NCBI RefSeq assembly: GCF_000613125.1
Contig: NZ_HG964497.1
Location: 4,084,372 to 4,148,371, forward strand
Source: Bacillus sp. EB01
GTDB lineage: Bacteria; Bacillota; Bacilli; Bacillales; Cytobacillaceae
Reading direction: 5' to 3'
DNA: 64,000 nt
This document shows, piece by piece, positions 43,490-53,832 of the stretch. Within the stretch, counting starts at the first letter, position 1. Every line of letters starts with the position of its first letter. The position numbers were made by a program, and so were the translations under genes. A model generated the notes under the pieces. That model did not search any database, was not told the DNA's origin, and saw only the letters and a program-made list of their open reading frames with translations.

Positions 43490-44839
43490 CTAAAGCTTAT
43501 GCACGGCCTCGATAAACATGTCGCCACGAACTTCAAAAGTTTTATATTGATCCCAGCTTGCACAAGCAGGTGAAAGCAAAATCACATCACCTGGCTCTGA
43601 ATGCTGGAATGCCACCGGAACTGCACCCTCAACATTATCGGCACGGATAACAGTTTTTATTCCAGCGGCACTCGCTGCCTTTTCGAGTTTTCCGGCAGTT
43701 TGGCCAAATGTGACGAGGGTCCGGACATTTTTCAAAGCAGGAATCAATTCATCGAATTCATTTCCCCGGTCAAGCCCTCCAGCCAGCAAAACGACAGAGC
43801 CTTCAAACGCCTCAAGCGCTTTTGTTGTTGCGAGGATATTCGTTGCCTTTGAATCATTATAAAATTTTCTTCCATCCTTTTCGGCGACAAACTGGAGACG
43901 ATGGCGGACACCTGTAAAGGTTGTCAGCACCTTCCGTATCGCCTCATTGCTTGTACCAGAAAGCTTCGCTGCGGCAATTGCAGAGAGAATGTTCTCAAGG
44001 TTATGCGCTCCTGGTAAGACGACTTCTTCACGAAGAATGATTTTCTCTCCCTCAAAGCAAAGCCAGCCATCACTTTGATAAGCTCCTTCACCAAGGTCCG
44101 TTGTAGCCGAAAATGGAACAAGCCTTGCCCTGGAAAGTCTGGCAATTGCTGCTACATCTTCCTGATCCGCATTATAAATAAAATAATCCGCCTCATCCTG
44201 ATTTCTGGTGATGTTCGCTTTTGCTGATATATACTCTGCTCTTGTACCGTGATAATCAAGGTGGGCATCATATAAATTAGTCAGAACAGCAATTTTCGGC
44301 TTGAACTCATCAATACCCATCAACTGAAAGGAAGATAGTTCAATAACAATCGTATTGCTCTTTTCTGCCTCTTGGGCGACACCAGAAGCAACTGTTCCGA
44401 TATTCCCGGCGATTAGCGGACGTCGATCGCCTTCGTTCAGCATGTCAAAAATCAATGTGGTTGTCGTTGTCTTTCCGTTTGTTCCAGTAATTCCTATAAA
44501 TGGAGCTTCTGAAATTTGATAGGCTAGTTCTACTTCAGTAATAACCGGTATCCCCATTTCAACAGCCTTTTTCACAAGAGGGTTTGAATAAGGGATTCCA
44601 GGGTTTTTAACGACAAGTTCAAATCCTTCATCCATCAATTCTGCAGGGTGGCTGCCGCAAATTACCTTGATTCCCTGCTCAAGCAGGCCTCTGGCTTCAC
44701 TATTTTCAGAGAGTGGTTTAAAGTCATTGACCGTCACAAAAGCACCGAGCCGATGCAGCAAGTCTGCTGCACTGACTCCGCTTTTGGCCAGGCCTAGTAC
44801 CAGTATTTTTTTATGTTTATAGATATCTATCTTCTTCAC
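43490..44839 (-). CDS. murD: UDP-N-acetylmuramoylalanine--D-glutamate ligase
   Basis: MurD (449 residues) adds D-Glu to UDP-MurNAc-L-Ala. The N-terminal Rossmann motif [15 protein letters not shown], the Mur-ligase P-loop [14 protein letters not shown] (about residue 115), the [19 protein letters not shown] segment with the carbamylated Lys, and the C-terminal NDSKATN are all present. I chose a GTG at 44839 that overlaps the mraY stop as TAGTG, with GAGGTG eight bases upstream; the longer open frame runs back into mraY. Confidence 0.96.
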   Translation of the reverse strand: MKKIDIYKHKKILVLGLAKSGVSAADLLHRLGAFVTVNDFKPLSENSEARGLLEQGIKVICGSHPAELMDEGFELVVKNPGIPYSNPLVKKAVEMGIPVITEVELAYQISEAPFIGITGTNGKTTTTTLIFDMLNEGDRRPLIAGNIGTVASGVAQEAEKSNTIVIELSSFQLMGIDEFKPKIAVLTNLYDAHLDYHGTRAEYISAKANITRNQDEADYFIYNADQEDVAAIARLSRARLVPFSATTDLGEGAYQSDGWLCFEGEKIILREEVVLPGAHNLENILSAIAAAKLSGTSNEAIRKVLTTFTGVRHRLQFVAEKDGRKFYNDSKATNILATTKALEAFEGSVVLLAGGLDRGNEFDELIPALKNVRTLVTFGQTAGKLEKAASAAGIKTVIRADNVEGAVPVAFQHSEPGDVILLSPACASWDQYKTFEVRGDMFIEAVHKL

Positions 44840-45813
44840 TATAACCACACCTCGATATAAATTCCAAGTATCGCAAGGAGTAACCCTACAGACCAAAATG
44901 TTACAACAACACGCCATTCAGACCAGCCCGACAATTCATAATGATGATGCAGCGGGCTCATCTTGAAAATACGTTTCCCTGTTGTTTTGAATGAAATTAC
45001 CTGGAGGATAACAGAAAGTGTCTCAATGACAAATACTCCGCCAATAATCAGGAGTAACAGTTCAAGCCCGGTAAGGATAGATACAGCGGCTATTGCCCCG
45101 CCAAGTGCAAGCGAACCCGTATCACCCATAAATACTTTTGCCGGGTGGGCATTGAAGACAAGAAATCCAAGTACCGCGCCAACGACAGCAACAGAAAATA
45201 TTGCCAGTTCAAACTGCGATTGATTCCAGGCGAGAACAGCAAAAGCACCAAATGCTATTGCGGCCGTTCCGGAAACGAGACCATCAAGTCCATCCGTCAG
45301 GTTAACTGCATTTGAGAAACCTACCATCCAGAAAATGACGAACACCAGATAGAACCAGCCTAGATGCAGAGAATAGTCAGTAAACGGTATATTCAATTCG
45401 GATGGAAAATCATTTTGTCGATACATTAGATAAAAAATCACCGAAATAATGATTTGTCCCACTAACTTTTGTTTTGATGTCAAGCCGAGATTCCTCTTCA
45501 TGGCTACCTTGATAAAGTCATCAAGGAATCCGAGGAGGCCAAAGCCTAATGTAACGATGATAAGCATATAAGTTCGCGCGGTCGGTTCCGCGAATTTAGA
45601 AATCATAACAAGGGAAGTCACAACGACCGATAAAAGGATCATGATTCCGCCCATTGTTGGTGTACCTGATTTTTTCTGGTGGGATTTTGGCCCTTCCTCC
45701 CTAATGCTTTGACCGAACTTAAGGCGCCTAAGGAACGGGATGAAGATAGGAGAAAGTAACACTGTTACCAAAAAACCCATCAGGATAGTAAAAAAGATAA
45801 CCTGCTCAAGCAT
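44839..45813 (-). CDS. mraY: Phospho-N-acetylmuramoyl-pentapeptide transferase
   Basis: MraY (324 residues, the B. subtilis length) transfers phospho-MurNAc-pentapeptide to undecaprenyl phosphate, forming lipid I. About ten membrane helices, the GxGFLDDxxK motif ([15 protein letters not shown]), the NLTDGLDGL motif with catalytic aspartates, and the C-terminal HHHYELSGW loop are present. I chose the ATG at 45813, six bases after AAGGAGGG; a GTG-initiated frame from 45855 is less likely. Confidence 0.98.
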   Translation of the reverse strand: MLEQVIFFTILMGFLVTVLLSPIFIPFLRRLKFGQSIREEGPKSHQKKSGTPTMGGIMILLSVVVTSLVMISKFAEPTARTYMLIIVTLGFGLLGFLDDFIKVAMKRNLGLTSKQKLVGQIIISVIFYLMYRQNDFPSELNIPFTDYSLHLGWFYLVFVIFWMVGFSNAVNLTDGLDGLVSGTAAIAFGAFAVLAWNQSQFELAIFSVAVVGAVLGFLVFNAHPAKVFMGDTGSLALGGAIAAVSILTGLELLLLIIGGVFVIETLSVILQVISFKTTGKRIFKMSPLHHHYELSGWSEWRVVVTFWSVGLLLAILGIYIEVWL

Positions 45814-45973
45814 TGCAAGCCCTCCTTCCGGGACAAACGGACGGGCAAATGCCACCCGCTACAGGTATATCATATGTTCCATCCCACAATGCGAGAAGAA
45901 TTTTTTCTGAAAAAACATCTAGTAAACAATTCATATCTCTGTCTATACTCCAATTTCAATAAATTATTTTAAA

Positions 45974-47437
45974 CTACTTACTGTTAGCCACGGCTTCACG
46001 GGCAATGATTCTGTCATCAAAATCATATTTTACACCCTTGATTTCCTGATACGTTTCGTGGCCTTTCCCTGCTATTAGGATGATATCTCCTGCCCGGGCT
46101 TGGTTTACTGCATATTCAATTGCCTCTTTGCGGTCAGGAATTACTTTGTAATCCCGGCCATTAACCCCTTGTTCCATATCGCGGAGGATGTCAAGCGGAT
46201 CCTCAGTTCGGGGATTATCAGACGTCAGGATTGGGTCCGTAGCGTTATCACAGGCGATTTTGGCCATTAGCGGGCGCTTCCCTCTATCACGGTCGCCTCC
46301 ACAGCCTACTAAAACAAAGACCCTCTTTTCCGCAAACTCTTTCACTGTTTTTAAGACATTTTCCAGGCTATCCGGTGTATGGGCATAATCAACGATAATC
46401 GTAAAATCCTGGCCCGCGTCAACAAGCTCAAATCGCCCCGCAACACCTTTGATACTCTCAATTGACTTAATTGCTTCACCTATGCTGATTCCGGAACAAA
46501 TCGTTGCACCAATTGCAGCAAGTGAATTATACACATTAAATTTACCAATCTGTTTCATGGATACCGAATAAGTCTGTCCGGCTGCATCCAGGATGAATGA
46601 AGTCCCCTTTGGAGAAAGCATAATATCCCTAGCCCGGAGGTCTGCCTGATTATCAATCCCATATGTAATGACATGCGCTGCAGTTGCACGCTTGAAATCA
46701 AGTGATGCCGGGTCATCAGCATTCAGGATGGCAAATTTGGGGTGTTTGTCTGAATAAGCATTTCCAAGCTGGGAAAACAGAAGGCTTTTCGCATGCTTAT
46801 AGCTTTCCATAGACTTGTGATAGTCAAGGTGATCCTGGGTCAAATTTGTAAAAACAGCCACATTGAAATCGGCTCCATGGACCCTGCCTAAATCGAGAGC
46901 ATGGGATGATACCTCCATCACGGCATGCTGAATTCCCGCATCCGCCATACTGCGGAACGTTTTTTGCAGGGCCAGGCTTTCAGGTGTTGTATTTTTTGCC
47001 TCAAAGACTGTTGTGCCTATCCTGGTATACATCGTCCCAATAAGACCGGTTTTTTTATCTGCATCCGCAAATATTTTTTCTATTAAGTGGCTTGTTGTTG
47101 TTTTGCCGTTCGTCCCAGTAATCCCCGTAAGATGGAAGCTTTGGCTTGGATGCCCGTAAAATGCATCGGCAAGTACAGCCATCGCCCTCATTGAATCTGG
47201 AACAATAATTAAAGGAACATCTACATCCAGGTACCTCTCAGCGATGATGGCTGCCGCACCTTTATCAACAGCTGATTTAGCATAGTCATGCCCATCAACA
47301 GTATATCCTTTAATACAGATAAACAGGCTCCCCTCTAGGACCTTTCTATTATCATTTTCAATGGACGTAATGTCCGGATTCTCCCCTGCGTATGGACGGA
47401 GCAGGTGGAGATGTCCAAGAAGTTCTTGCAATTTCAT
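45974..47437 (-). CDS. murE: UDP-MurNAc-tripeptide synthetase (meso-diaminopimelate adding)
   Basis: MurE (487 residues) adds the third amino acid of the stem peptide. The ATP loop [14 protein letters not shown] (about residue 108) and the DNPR motif (TSDNPRTEDP, about 404) that reads meso-diaminopimelate are present, so the wall is the A1-gamma meso-DAP type of Bacillus rather than a lysine type. HNxxAxxAA-type segments and GHETYQ at the C-terminus fit the family. It starts 136 bases after spoVD. Confidence 0.98.
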   Translation of the reverse strand: MKLQELLGHLHLLRPYAGENPDITSIENDNRKVLEGSLFICIKGYTVDGHDYAKSAVDKGAAAIIAERYLDVDVPLIIVPDSMRAMAVLADAFYGHPSQSFHLTGITGTNGKTTTSHLIEKIFADADKKTGLIGTMYTRIGTTVFEAKNTTPESLALQKTFRSMADAGIQHAVMEVSSHALDLGRVHGADFNVAVFTNLTQDHLDYHKSMESYKHAKSLLFSQLGNAYSDKHPKFAILNADDPASLDFKRATAAHVITYGIDNQADLRARDIMLSPKGTSFILDAAGQTYSVSMKQIGKFNVYNSLAAIGATICSGISIGEAIKSIESIKGVAGRFELVDAGQDFTIIVDYAHTPDSLENVLKTVKEFAEKRVFVLVGCGGDRDRGKRPLMAKIACDNATDPILTSDNPRTEDPLDILRDMEQGVNGRDYKVIPDRKEAIEYAVNQARAGDIILIAGKGHETYQEIKGVKYDFDDRIIAREAVANSK

Positions 47438-47544
47438 ACTTTCAATCCTCTCCCAGCTAGCAATCGATTCTTATTTTACATTATTCATCTCTATTTAGCC
47501 ATTAATCACGAGAATTAATCATTGAATTTCCGCCATAAATGCCA

Positions 47545-47571
47545 AGAAGGCGGAGGAACCCCCCGCCAGCC
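47545..47571 (-). other. Post-stop hairpin between spoVD and murE
   Basis: GGCGG (47549-47553) pairs with CCGCC (47563-47567) within six bases of the spoVD stop. The mRNA loop reads GGGGTTCCT, close to the loops after pbpB and ftsA. No T tract follows. Confidence 0.6.
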
Positions 47572-47573
47572 TT

Positions 47574-49496
47574 TTATTCTTCTTTTTGACCAAAATAAAG
47601 AATGATGGTTGAGCCTTCTTTTACTCTAACGCCCGCTTGCGGCAATTGTTTTACAACCACATCGCCCTCTCCTTTTGATTCTATTTTCAAATTCACCATT
47701 TGTTCGGAGATTTCTTTTTTCGTCAACCCTTCAAGTTCTGGCATTTCAAGCATCGGCACATCCGACCAGGTCATTTTCTTTTCGATTTGGTCCTTACTTG
47801 GTGGGACGCCTATTGCGCGTAGGGAATCCTTCATGATATTTCCAACAATTGGCGCGGAAACGACTCCCCCAAATTGAACAGTTCCTTTTGGATTATCAAC
47901 CGCAACATAGACGACAAGCTGTGGATTATCAGCAGGTGCAAAGCCGATAAAGGAGACAATATGGTTGTTTTCCAGGTAGCGGCCGCCCTGTGCCTTTTGG
48001 GCAGTACCTGTCTTCCCGCCAACACGGTAGGAATCGACAAACGCCTTCCCTCCTGTCCCCTGGGCGACAACACTTTCAAGAGCATGCCTGATTTGTTTTG
48101 ACGTCTCTTCAGATATGACCCTATGCTTCAGCTTCGGGGAATTTTTCATAACAACTTCTTTTGTTAAAGGATCGATAAGCTCCTTTGCAATATATGGTGT
48201 ATACAAATATCCACCATTGACAGCAGCGGAAACAGCCGCAACTTGCTGAATGGGTGTTACAGAAACACCCTGACCAAATGCCGTTGTCGCTAGTTCAACA
48301 GGCCCAACGCGATTGATGTTAAAAAGAATCCCTGTTCCTTCACCCTGAAGGTCAATGCCTGTTTTTTGGCCGAACCCAAATCCTTTAACATAGCCAAACA
48401 ATTTTTCCTTGCCAAGCCGCTCCCCAAGCTCAACGAAACCCGGGTTGCAGGAGTTCTGGACAACTTCGAGGAATGATTGGCTGCCATGGCCGCCGCGCTT
48501 CCAGCATTTCAGTCTCGCGCCTCCAACTTCAACAGACCCGGAATCATGGAAATGGTCGTTTTTCAAATCTACCTTCCCTTCTTCAAGCGCAGCAGCAAGG
48601 GTAATGATTTTGAAGGTCGATCCGGGCTCGTATGTACTCCAGACAGGTAGATTCCGATTATATACTTCCTGTGGTACATTGCGGAAATTTGCGGGATCGA
48701 AATTCGGCCTGCTCGACATGGCAAGAATTTCACCATTATTCGGATTCATGGCAATCGCAATGATTCCATCCGGGTTGTAGGCCTTTTGAGCGATATCAAG
48801 CTCTCTTTCTACAATGGTCTGTATCTTTGTATCTATAGTAAGCCTCAAGTCCAGCCCATCAAGCGGGGGCTGGTAATCATCGGCCATATCGTTCATCCTT
48901 CTGCCTTTTGCATCGGCATAGAATTGCACGGACCCCTTTTCTCCGCTTAATTCTTTGTCGTAAAACAACTCCAGTCCCATTAACCCTTGGTTGTCGATAC
49001 CAGCAAATCCCAGTACATGCGAAAGATAGCTTCCATACGGATAGTGCCTCTTTGAGTCTTCACCGATATAAATCCCTTTTAAGCCAAGCGACCTGATTTC
49101 CTTTGCTTTTTCGTGGGAAATCTTCCTCCCCGACGGCAGCCTAATGATGGATTCTTTTTTAGTCAGGCTTTGAAGCGTTGCCTCTTTTGACGAATTCAAG
49201 ATAGAGGCAAGCTTTTCTGCTGTTGCTTCCGGATCCACAATTTGTCTCGGGACAATCCAGACTGTCGGGGCACTGATATTCGTTGCCAACGGTACACCAT
49301 TCCGGTCGACTATTTCACCACGTTCAGGAGCAAATGGGATATCCCTGCTCCAGGAGCCCTTTGCTCTGTCAGTCAGCATATCTCCTAAATAGAACTGTAC
49401 GTACCCAAGCCTGACATCAATAATCAGGAATACCATGATTCCGATAAATAAAGCTGCCAATAAGCGCCTGCGTACTGTCACATTTGAAACCCGCAT
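47574..49496 (-). CDS. spoVD: Stage V sporulation protein D (class B penicillin-binding protein)
   Basis: SpoVD (640 residues) is the transpeptidase for spore cortex synthesis, partner of SpoVE. It has a single N-terminal membrane span, a PBP dimerisation domain (about 50-215), and a transpeptidase domain with active-site Ser293 (EPGSTFKIIT), an SxN motif (SCN in VVQNSCNPGFVE) and KTGTAQ. One C-terminal PASTA domain (about 580-640) is present, which distinguishes it from vegetative PBP2B (two PASTA domains). Two cysteines (in RLKCWKRG and NSCNPG) match the redox-regulated Cys pair known in B. subtilis SpoVD. Confidence 0.96.
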   Translation of the reverse strand: MRVSNVTVRRRLLAALFIGIMVFLIIDVRLGYVQFYLGDMLTDRAKGSWSRDIPFAPERGEIVDRNGVPLATNISAPTVWIVPRQIVDPEATAEKLASILNSSKEATLQSLTKKESIIRLPSGRKISHEKAKEIRSLGLKGIYIGEDSKRHYPYGSYLSHVLGFAGIDNQGLMGLELFYDKELSGEKGSVQFYADAKGRRMNDMADDYQPPLDGLDLRLTIDTKIQTIVERELDIAQKAYNPDGIIAIAMNPNNGEILAMSSRPNFDPANFRNVPQEVYNRNLPVWSTYEPGSTFKIITLAAALEEGKVDLKNDHFHDSGSVEVGGARLKCWKRGGHGSQSFLEVVQNSCNPGFVELGERLGKEKLFGYVKGFGFGQKTGIDLQGEGTGILFNINRVGPVELATTAFGQGVSVTPIQQVAAVSAAVNGGYLYTPYIAKELIDPLTKEVVMKNSPKLKHRVISEETSKQIRHALESVVAQGTGGKAFVDSYRVGGKTGTAQKAQGGRYLENNHIVSFIGFAPADNPQLVVYVAVDNPKGTVQFGGVVSAPIVGNIMKDSLRAIGVPPSKDQIEKKMTWSDVPMLEMPELEGLTKKEISEQMVNLKIESKGEGDVVVKQLPQAGVRVKEGSTIILYFGQKEE

Positions 49497-49603
49497 TTAG
49501 AATGCTCCCCTTTCATCGATCCTCCTATAAATTTGCCGATACTTGGACAAAAAGAAGGACATGCTTGTTCGTTCATTCTTATGCGGGTCTTGGAAAAAAT
49601 AGA

Positions 49604-49630
49604 ATGCCGGCGGAGAACCCCGCCGGCAAA
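49604..49630 (-). other. Post-stop hairpin between pbpB and spoVD
   Basis: GCCGGCGG (49606-49613) and CCGCCGGC (49620-49627) form a perfect 8-bp stem with loop GGTTCT on the mRNA strand, five bases after the pbpB stop. An imperfect ATTCTATTTTTTCC tail leaves open a partial terminator between vegetative pbpB and sporulation gene spoVD. Confidence 0.75.
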
Positions 49631-49632
49631 AT

Positions 49633-51837
49633 TCATGACCTTACATCTGTTTTCTTTTCTTCTTTATCATCATTCAAACTTTCAATTGGAGTCTCAAGCT
49701 CAAGGGTCAGCATATCCCCTTTTTTCAAAGCGGTGCCCCTGGTGATGCTTTGCTTGGCAACATATCCAGAACCTTTGTAATCAAGATTAATGCCAGCAAG
49801 GGTTGCCACTTTCATTGCATCGCGAAGCGACCATCCCTTCATATCCGGCATCGTTGCGTTACCTGTTGTAAGCAAGATAATTCGTTCCCCTTCCAGGGCA
49901 GTTTCCCCTGGCGCTGGAACCTGAGTTTCGATTTCACTTCCTTTTCCAATGATGACCGCTTCAAGTCCCTTATCCTTTAGTGATTTCACAGCATTAGACG
50001 AGGGCTCTCCTGTTAAATCCGGAAGTTTAACGGAAGTAGGTGCTTCCTTGGTCGATGGTTTAATGTTCAGATATTGAAGACTGTTTTTCATTACGGGGTT
50101 GAAAATCATCGAGACTGGAATTGACCCTTTGGAATAATGATCAATTTCTGGCTGTTGGACAGCAACATACACAACCAGTTCCGGGTCATCCTTTGGTGCC
50201 ATGCCTAGGAATGAAAAGATATAATCTCCCGGCCCGTCCAAATATCCCCCTCCCTGGGACATTTCCGCTGTTCCTGTTTTCCCAGCTACACTGTAGCCTT
50301 CAATGTTATATCGGTTACCAGTTCCTTTCTTGGAGGTAATGACCGTTCCAAGGATATCCCGAACTTCTTTTGCAGCAGCGGCGGTAATCGGCGTTCCCGC
50401 GACCTGAGGCTTCTTTTCTTGGATTTCGCCTGTATCAGGGTCTACTACTTTTTTTATGACATATGGTTTCATCATTTTGCCATCATTGGCTATCGCAGTA
50501 GCAGCCTGGATTTGCTGAATTGCGGTAATGGCTGTACCCTGTCCAAAAGAAGTGGTGATTTTTTCAATCGGCCATTCGTAGCGGAGCTGGCTTGTTGCTT
50601 CATCCGGCAGATCAATACCGGTTGGCTTATCAAGCCCGAATTTTGACAAATACTCCCTGAAGGTTTCAAACCCCAACTTTTCCTTGGCAATCTTGGCAAA
50701 CGCCACGTTAGATGAACGCTGGACACCTTCAAGATATGAAATCTTGCCCCAGCCTGTCCAGTTGTGGTCACGAATGGGTTTGTCTCTTTTTGTAACCTGG
50801 TAAGACCCTGATTGAAATTGCTCATTGGGGTTAAACTTTCCCTCGTTTACAGCCGCAGCAAGAGTGAAAATTTTCATCGTCGATCCTGGTTCAAATGGAT
50901 ATTCTATCGCTTCGTTAAGCCAGGTTTTTTCCAACCCTTCCCTTGTTTCAGGATGAAAAGACGGCCGCTGTCCCATTGCAAGAATTTCGCCTGTTTTTGG
51001 ATCGGCGACTATTGCGATTATTTTTTTCGGATTGTATTCCTCGACTACCTTATTCATGGAATCCTCAAGGAACGTCTGGATTTTTTTATCAAGCGTCAAA
51101 TATATATCCTTGCCGTTATCGGGAGGGGTAACGATTTCTTTGCCGTCCGGGAGCAGATATCCCCAGACATCACTTTCGAATTTGATTTTCCCATCTTTGC
51201 CTTTAAGAATTGAGTCCATTGACTTCTCAATCCCCAGCCTTCCAATATTCCTTGTTTCTTCACCCTTTTTCTCAAGCTTTTCAACAAAGCCGACCAAATG
51301 CGAAGCAAAGACGCCATTCGGATAAAAGCGTTTTGAATCTGGCTGAAAAATAATCCCGGGCAGCTCTTCTTTTTCTATCTGCATTTTCGTTTGATAAGAG
51401 ATATCCCTTCCGGCTTTACCAAATTCGACCTGGAACAGCTCAGGGTTTTCTTCTTTTTTAGAGAGGATTCGTAAAATCTCGCTTTCATTCAAATCAATAT
51501 ATTTCGCCAGGGTTGCAGCAGTTTTTTCCGGGTCGACAACATGCCGTGGCTTTTTTGGATTGGTTGTCATTTTTTTATCAAGGATAGCGACAAGGTTGTA
51601 CGACACGGTGTCCTCAGCGACAACCTCGCCGGATCTGTCCATGATTGTCCCTCTTCTTGCCTCAATGGTGTCCTGTCTCATATGCTTTTGCTCCGCCTTG
51701 GCAGCAAGCGGCTGTCCGGCAGCTTCCCCAGTGATGCCAATAACGGAAAAACGGTATAGTACGACTAAAAAGAGCAGGAGGAAAGTGAAAAACAATCCAA
51801 CTGCTCCCCTGTTTATATTAGGCTGTTTCTTTGGCAT
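49633..51837 (-). CDS. pbpB: Penicillin-binding protein 2B (septal transpeptidase)
   Basis: PBP2B (734 residues) is the essential class B transpeptidase of the divisome. Its short cytoplasmic N-terminus, single span (VGLFFTFLLLFLVVLYRFSV), dimerisation domain (EARRGTIMDRSGEVVAEDT), transpeptidase domain with active-site Ser319 (EPGSTMKIFT), SSN (VQRSSNVAFAK) and KTGTAEM, and two C-terminal PASTA repeats (about 590-720) are intact. The ATG directly abuts the ftsL stop codon, so translation is probably coupled. Confidence 0.98.
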   Translation of the reverse strand: MPKKQPNINRGAVGLFFTFLLLFLVVLYRFSVIGITGEAAGQPLAAKAEQKHMRQDTIEARRGTIMDRSGEVVAEDTVSYNLVAILDKKMTTNPKKPRHVVDPEKTAATLAKYIDLNESEILRILSKKEENPELFQVEFGKAGRDISYQTKMQIEKEELPGIIFQPDSKRFYPNGVFASHLVGFVEKLEKKGEETRNIGRLGIEKSMDSILKGKDGKIKFESDVWGYLLPDGKEIVTPPDNGKDIYLTLDKKIQTFLEDSMNKVVEEYNPKKIIAIVADPKTGEILAMGQRPSFHPETREGLEKTWLNEAIEYPFEPGSTMKIFTLAAAVNEGKFNPNEQFQSGSYQVTKRDKPIRDHNWTGWGKISYLEGVQRSSNVAFAKIAKEKLGFETFREYLSKFGLDKPTGIDLPDEATSQLRYEWPIEKITTSFGQGTAITAIQQIQAATAIANDGKMMKPYVIKKVVDPDTGEIQEKKPQVAGTPITAAAAKEVRDILGTVITSKKGTGNRYNIEGYSVAGKTGTAEMSQGGGYLDGPGDYIFSFLGMAPKDDPELVVYVAVQQPEIDHYSKGSIPVSMIFNPVMKNSLQYLNIKPSTKEAPTSVKLPDLTGEPSSNAVKSLKDKGLEAVIIGKGSEIETQVPAPGETALEGERIILLTTGNATMPDMKGWSLRDAMKVATLAGINLDYKGSGYVAKQSITRGTALKKGDMLTLELETPIESLNDDKEEKKTDVRS

Positions 51838-52194
51838 TTAATGCACAACCTTGACTTTTTTGTCATCAAGTGTAAGGCCTTTTTCCTGAGCTTTTTTCAT
51901 AATCCGCTCATAGCTGCTTAATTCCTGTTTGAGGACTGTTAGATCACCATTCTGCTTTTCCTGCTTGCTGATTGCCACTTTCATTTCCTGGATATCCTTG
52001 TTGGTTTGATAAATTTCTGCCTGGGTGGAGATGATTTGCACAGCACCTAAGCTTAGGAATGCCGCAAATAACATCCATATGAAACGTTCCCCCGGAGTTA
52101 CCTTTTGCCATGTCGACCTGCGCCTCTCGGGTTGGGCCGCCTGTTGTCTTTGCTCATTTTGCTGTTCCTGGAGCTTTCTTGCCAAACTGCTCAT
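51838..52194 (-). CDS. ftsL: Cell division protein FtsL
   Basis: FtsL (118 residues) is a small bitopic divisome protein that forms a coiled-coil complex with DivIC and activates PBP2B/FtsW. A basic, Gln-rich cytoplasmic tail, one span (about 38-58; FIWMLFAAFLSLGAVQII) and an extracellular heptad-rich region are visible. FtsL is unstable and rate-limiting in B. subtilis, and MraZ sets its expression there. AGGAGGGG precedes the ATG. Confidence 0.96.
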   Translation of the reverse strand: MSSLARKLQEQQNEQRQQAAQPERRRSTWQKVTPGERFIWMLFAAFLSLGAVQIISTQAEIYQTNKDIQEMKVAISKQEKQNGDLTVLKQELSSYERIMKKAQEKGLTLDDKKVKVVH

Positions 52195-52261
52195 TCGTTC
52201 CCCTCCTGATTCACTATTTTTTCCATAGGCATATCCTGGACCAGTGTCTCTATTTTTTCAT

Positions 52262-53194
52262 CTAAAGTTTTTCTGCTATTCTTAATTTTGCCGATCTTGC
52301 GCGATTATTCTCTTCAAGCTCATGCTCTCCTGGTACAATCGGCTTCCTGTTTACAAGCTTGAGAATCGGCTTATATTCATCTGGGATGATCGGCAGTCCG
52401 TGCGGTAATGGCGGTGTTTCCGAGGCCTGTTTTAATGCCACCTTGCAAATCCTGTCTTCAAGCGAATGAAAGGTGATAACCGAGATGCGGCCGCCCGTAT
52501 TTAAAAGCTTGATTGCCTGGTGAAGAGACTTTTCGAAAACTCCAAGTTCATCATTTACAGCGATCCTGATGGCCTGGAAAACTCGTTTGGCAGGATGGCC
52601 TCCCGTTCTCCGGGCCGGTGCTGGTATGGCTTCCTTAATTAGATCGACCAGTTCTGCCGTGCTTTCGATCGGCTTTTTTTCTCTTGCCGCTTCAATTTTT
52701 CGTGCGATTTGCTTTGAAAACTTTTCTTCTCCGTAGCGGAAAAAGATTTTGACCAATTGCTCGTATGACCAATGGTTAACTACATCGTAGGCAGATATGT
52801 CGCCCTCAAGGTCCATCCTCATATCCAGAGGGGCATCATGATGGTAACTGAAACCACGCTCCGGTGTATCAAGCTGGGGAGACGAAACCCCCAAATCATA
52901 TAGCACACCATCAACACTATGTATCCCTATATTCTCCAATTCACTTTCAAGATGAAGGAAATTGCTTTTGATTATTGTTAGCTTGTCCGTATAAGCAGAA
53001 AGCTTTTCACGAGCATGTGCGATTGCTGTTTCGTCCTGGTCAAAGGCAATGAGTCGGCCCCCGGCACCAAGCTGCTGGGCAATCTTCAAGCTGTGCCCCG
53101 CGCCTCCAAGTGTACAATCGACATAAATTCCATTTGGTTTAATATTCAATCCTTCTACAGCTTCATCCAATAATACTGTTGTATGTTCAAACAT
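52262..53194 (-). CDS. rsmH: 16S rRNA (cytosine1402-N4)-methyltransferase
   Basis: RsmH/MraW (310 residues) methylates N4 of C1402 in the decoding centre of 16S rRNA using SAM. The SAM-binding motif [10 protein letters not shown] (about residues 27-36) and [10 protein letters not shown], plus the C-terminal [10 protein letters not shown], are present. I chose the ATG at 53194, six bases after AAGGGTGG; an upstream in-frame TTG at 53212 is less likely. Second gene of the cluster. Confidence 0.98.
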   Translation of the reverse strand: MFEHTTVLLDEAVEGLNIKPNGIYVDCTLGGAGHSLKIAQQLGAGGRLIAFDQDETAIAHAREKLSAYTDKLTIIKSNFLHLESELENIGIHSVDGVLYDLGVSSPQLDTPERGFSYHHDAPLDMRMDLEGDISAYDVVNHWSYEQLVKIFFRYGEEKFSKQIARKIEAAREKKPIESTAELVDLIKEAIPAPARRTGGHPAKRVFQAIRIAVNDELGVFEKSLHQAIKLLNTGGRISVITFHSLEDRICKVALKQASETPPLPHGLPIIPDEYKPILKLVNRKPIVPGEHELEENNRARSAKLRIAEKL

Positions 53195-53255
53195 CGTTAG
53201 CCACCCTTCCAATCGAACGATACAAAAAAGAAATTATTCCAGAATAATATCCCCT

Positions 53256-53687
53256 CTATATATCGAACCCAATCATATTTTCTGCGATTTCAGCAAAAGA
53301 ATCCTCGGATTCCTGGAAATATTCTTCCCATAACTGCTTGCTCCAGATTTCAATTCGATTGGAAACACCTAAAATCACACATTCTTTCTGCAGTTGAGCA
53401 TAGTCAAGTAATGGAGCAGGTATATTAATTCTTCCCTGCTTGTCTATTTCGCTTTCAGTCGCGCCGGAAAAAAAGAACCTTGTAAAAGCGCGAGCATCTT
53501 TTTTTGTAAGCGGGAGAGCCTTCAGTTTCTCCTCAATCTCACTCCATTCAGAGAGCGGGTAACCAAACAAGCATCGGTCAAGACCACGGGTTATGATGAA
53601 CATCTCCCCCAGATTGTCCCTTAACTTGGAAGGAACGATCAGGCGGCCTTTATTATCGATGTTATGATGGTACTCACCCATGAACAT
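53256..53687 (-). CDS. mraZ: Transcriptional regulator MraZ
   Basis: MraZ (143 residues, the B. subtilis length) is a ring-forming AbrB-like protein with two SpoVT-AbrB repeats ([21 protein letters not shown] cut at its conserved DxKGR, and [18 protein letters not shown]). It binds direct repeats in front of its own operon. The start is the ATG at 53687 with GGGGG upstream. Three GTGG repeats lie just upstream. Confidence 0.97.
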   Translation of the reverse strand: MFMGEYHHNIDNKGRLIVPSKLRDNLGEMFIITRGLDRCLFGYPLSEWSEIEEKLKALPLTKKDARAFTRFFFSGATESEIDKQGRINIPAPLLDYAQLQKECVILGVSNRIEIWSKQLWEEYFQESEDSFAEIAENMIGFDI

Positions 53688-53719
53688 ACCCGTTACCCCC
53701 ACTTTCTAATAAGAATGTA

Positions 53720-53743
53720 CCACAATCCTCCACTTTCCTCCAC
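53720..53743 (-). promoter_or_regulatory. MraZ operator repeats
   Basis: GTGG occurs three times on the minus strand (at 53720-53723, 53730-53733 and 53740-53743), exactly 10 bp apart, two of them as GTGGAGGA. This is the layout of MraZ boxes in other bacteria and lies between the candidate promoter and mraZ. Confidence 0.8.
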
Positions 53744-53800
53744 TATTTTTTATAATTACTTTATTAAGTTGGTATACAATTCTGACTATGATGGTTCTGC

Positions 53801-53832
53801 ATTATCTATCAAAGATAGACAAAAATCGTCAA
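53801..53832 (-). promoter_or_regulatory. Candidate mraZ/dcw promoter
   Basis: TTGACG (minus strand of 53827-53832), an 18-bp spacer and TAGATA (53803-53808); GATAAT at 53801-53806 would give 20 bp. The region also holds the palindrome TCTATCAAAGATAGA (53804-53818). It lies about 110 bases before mraZ, upstream of the MraZ boxes. Confidence 0.45.
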
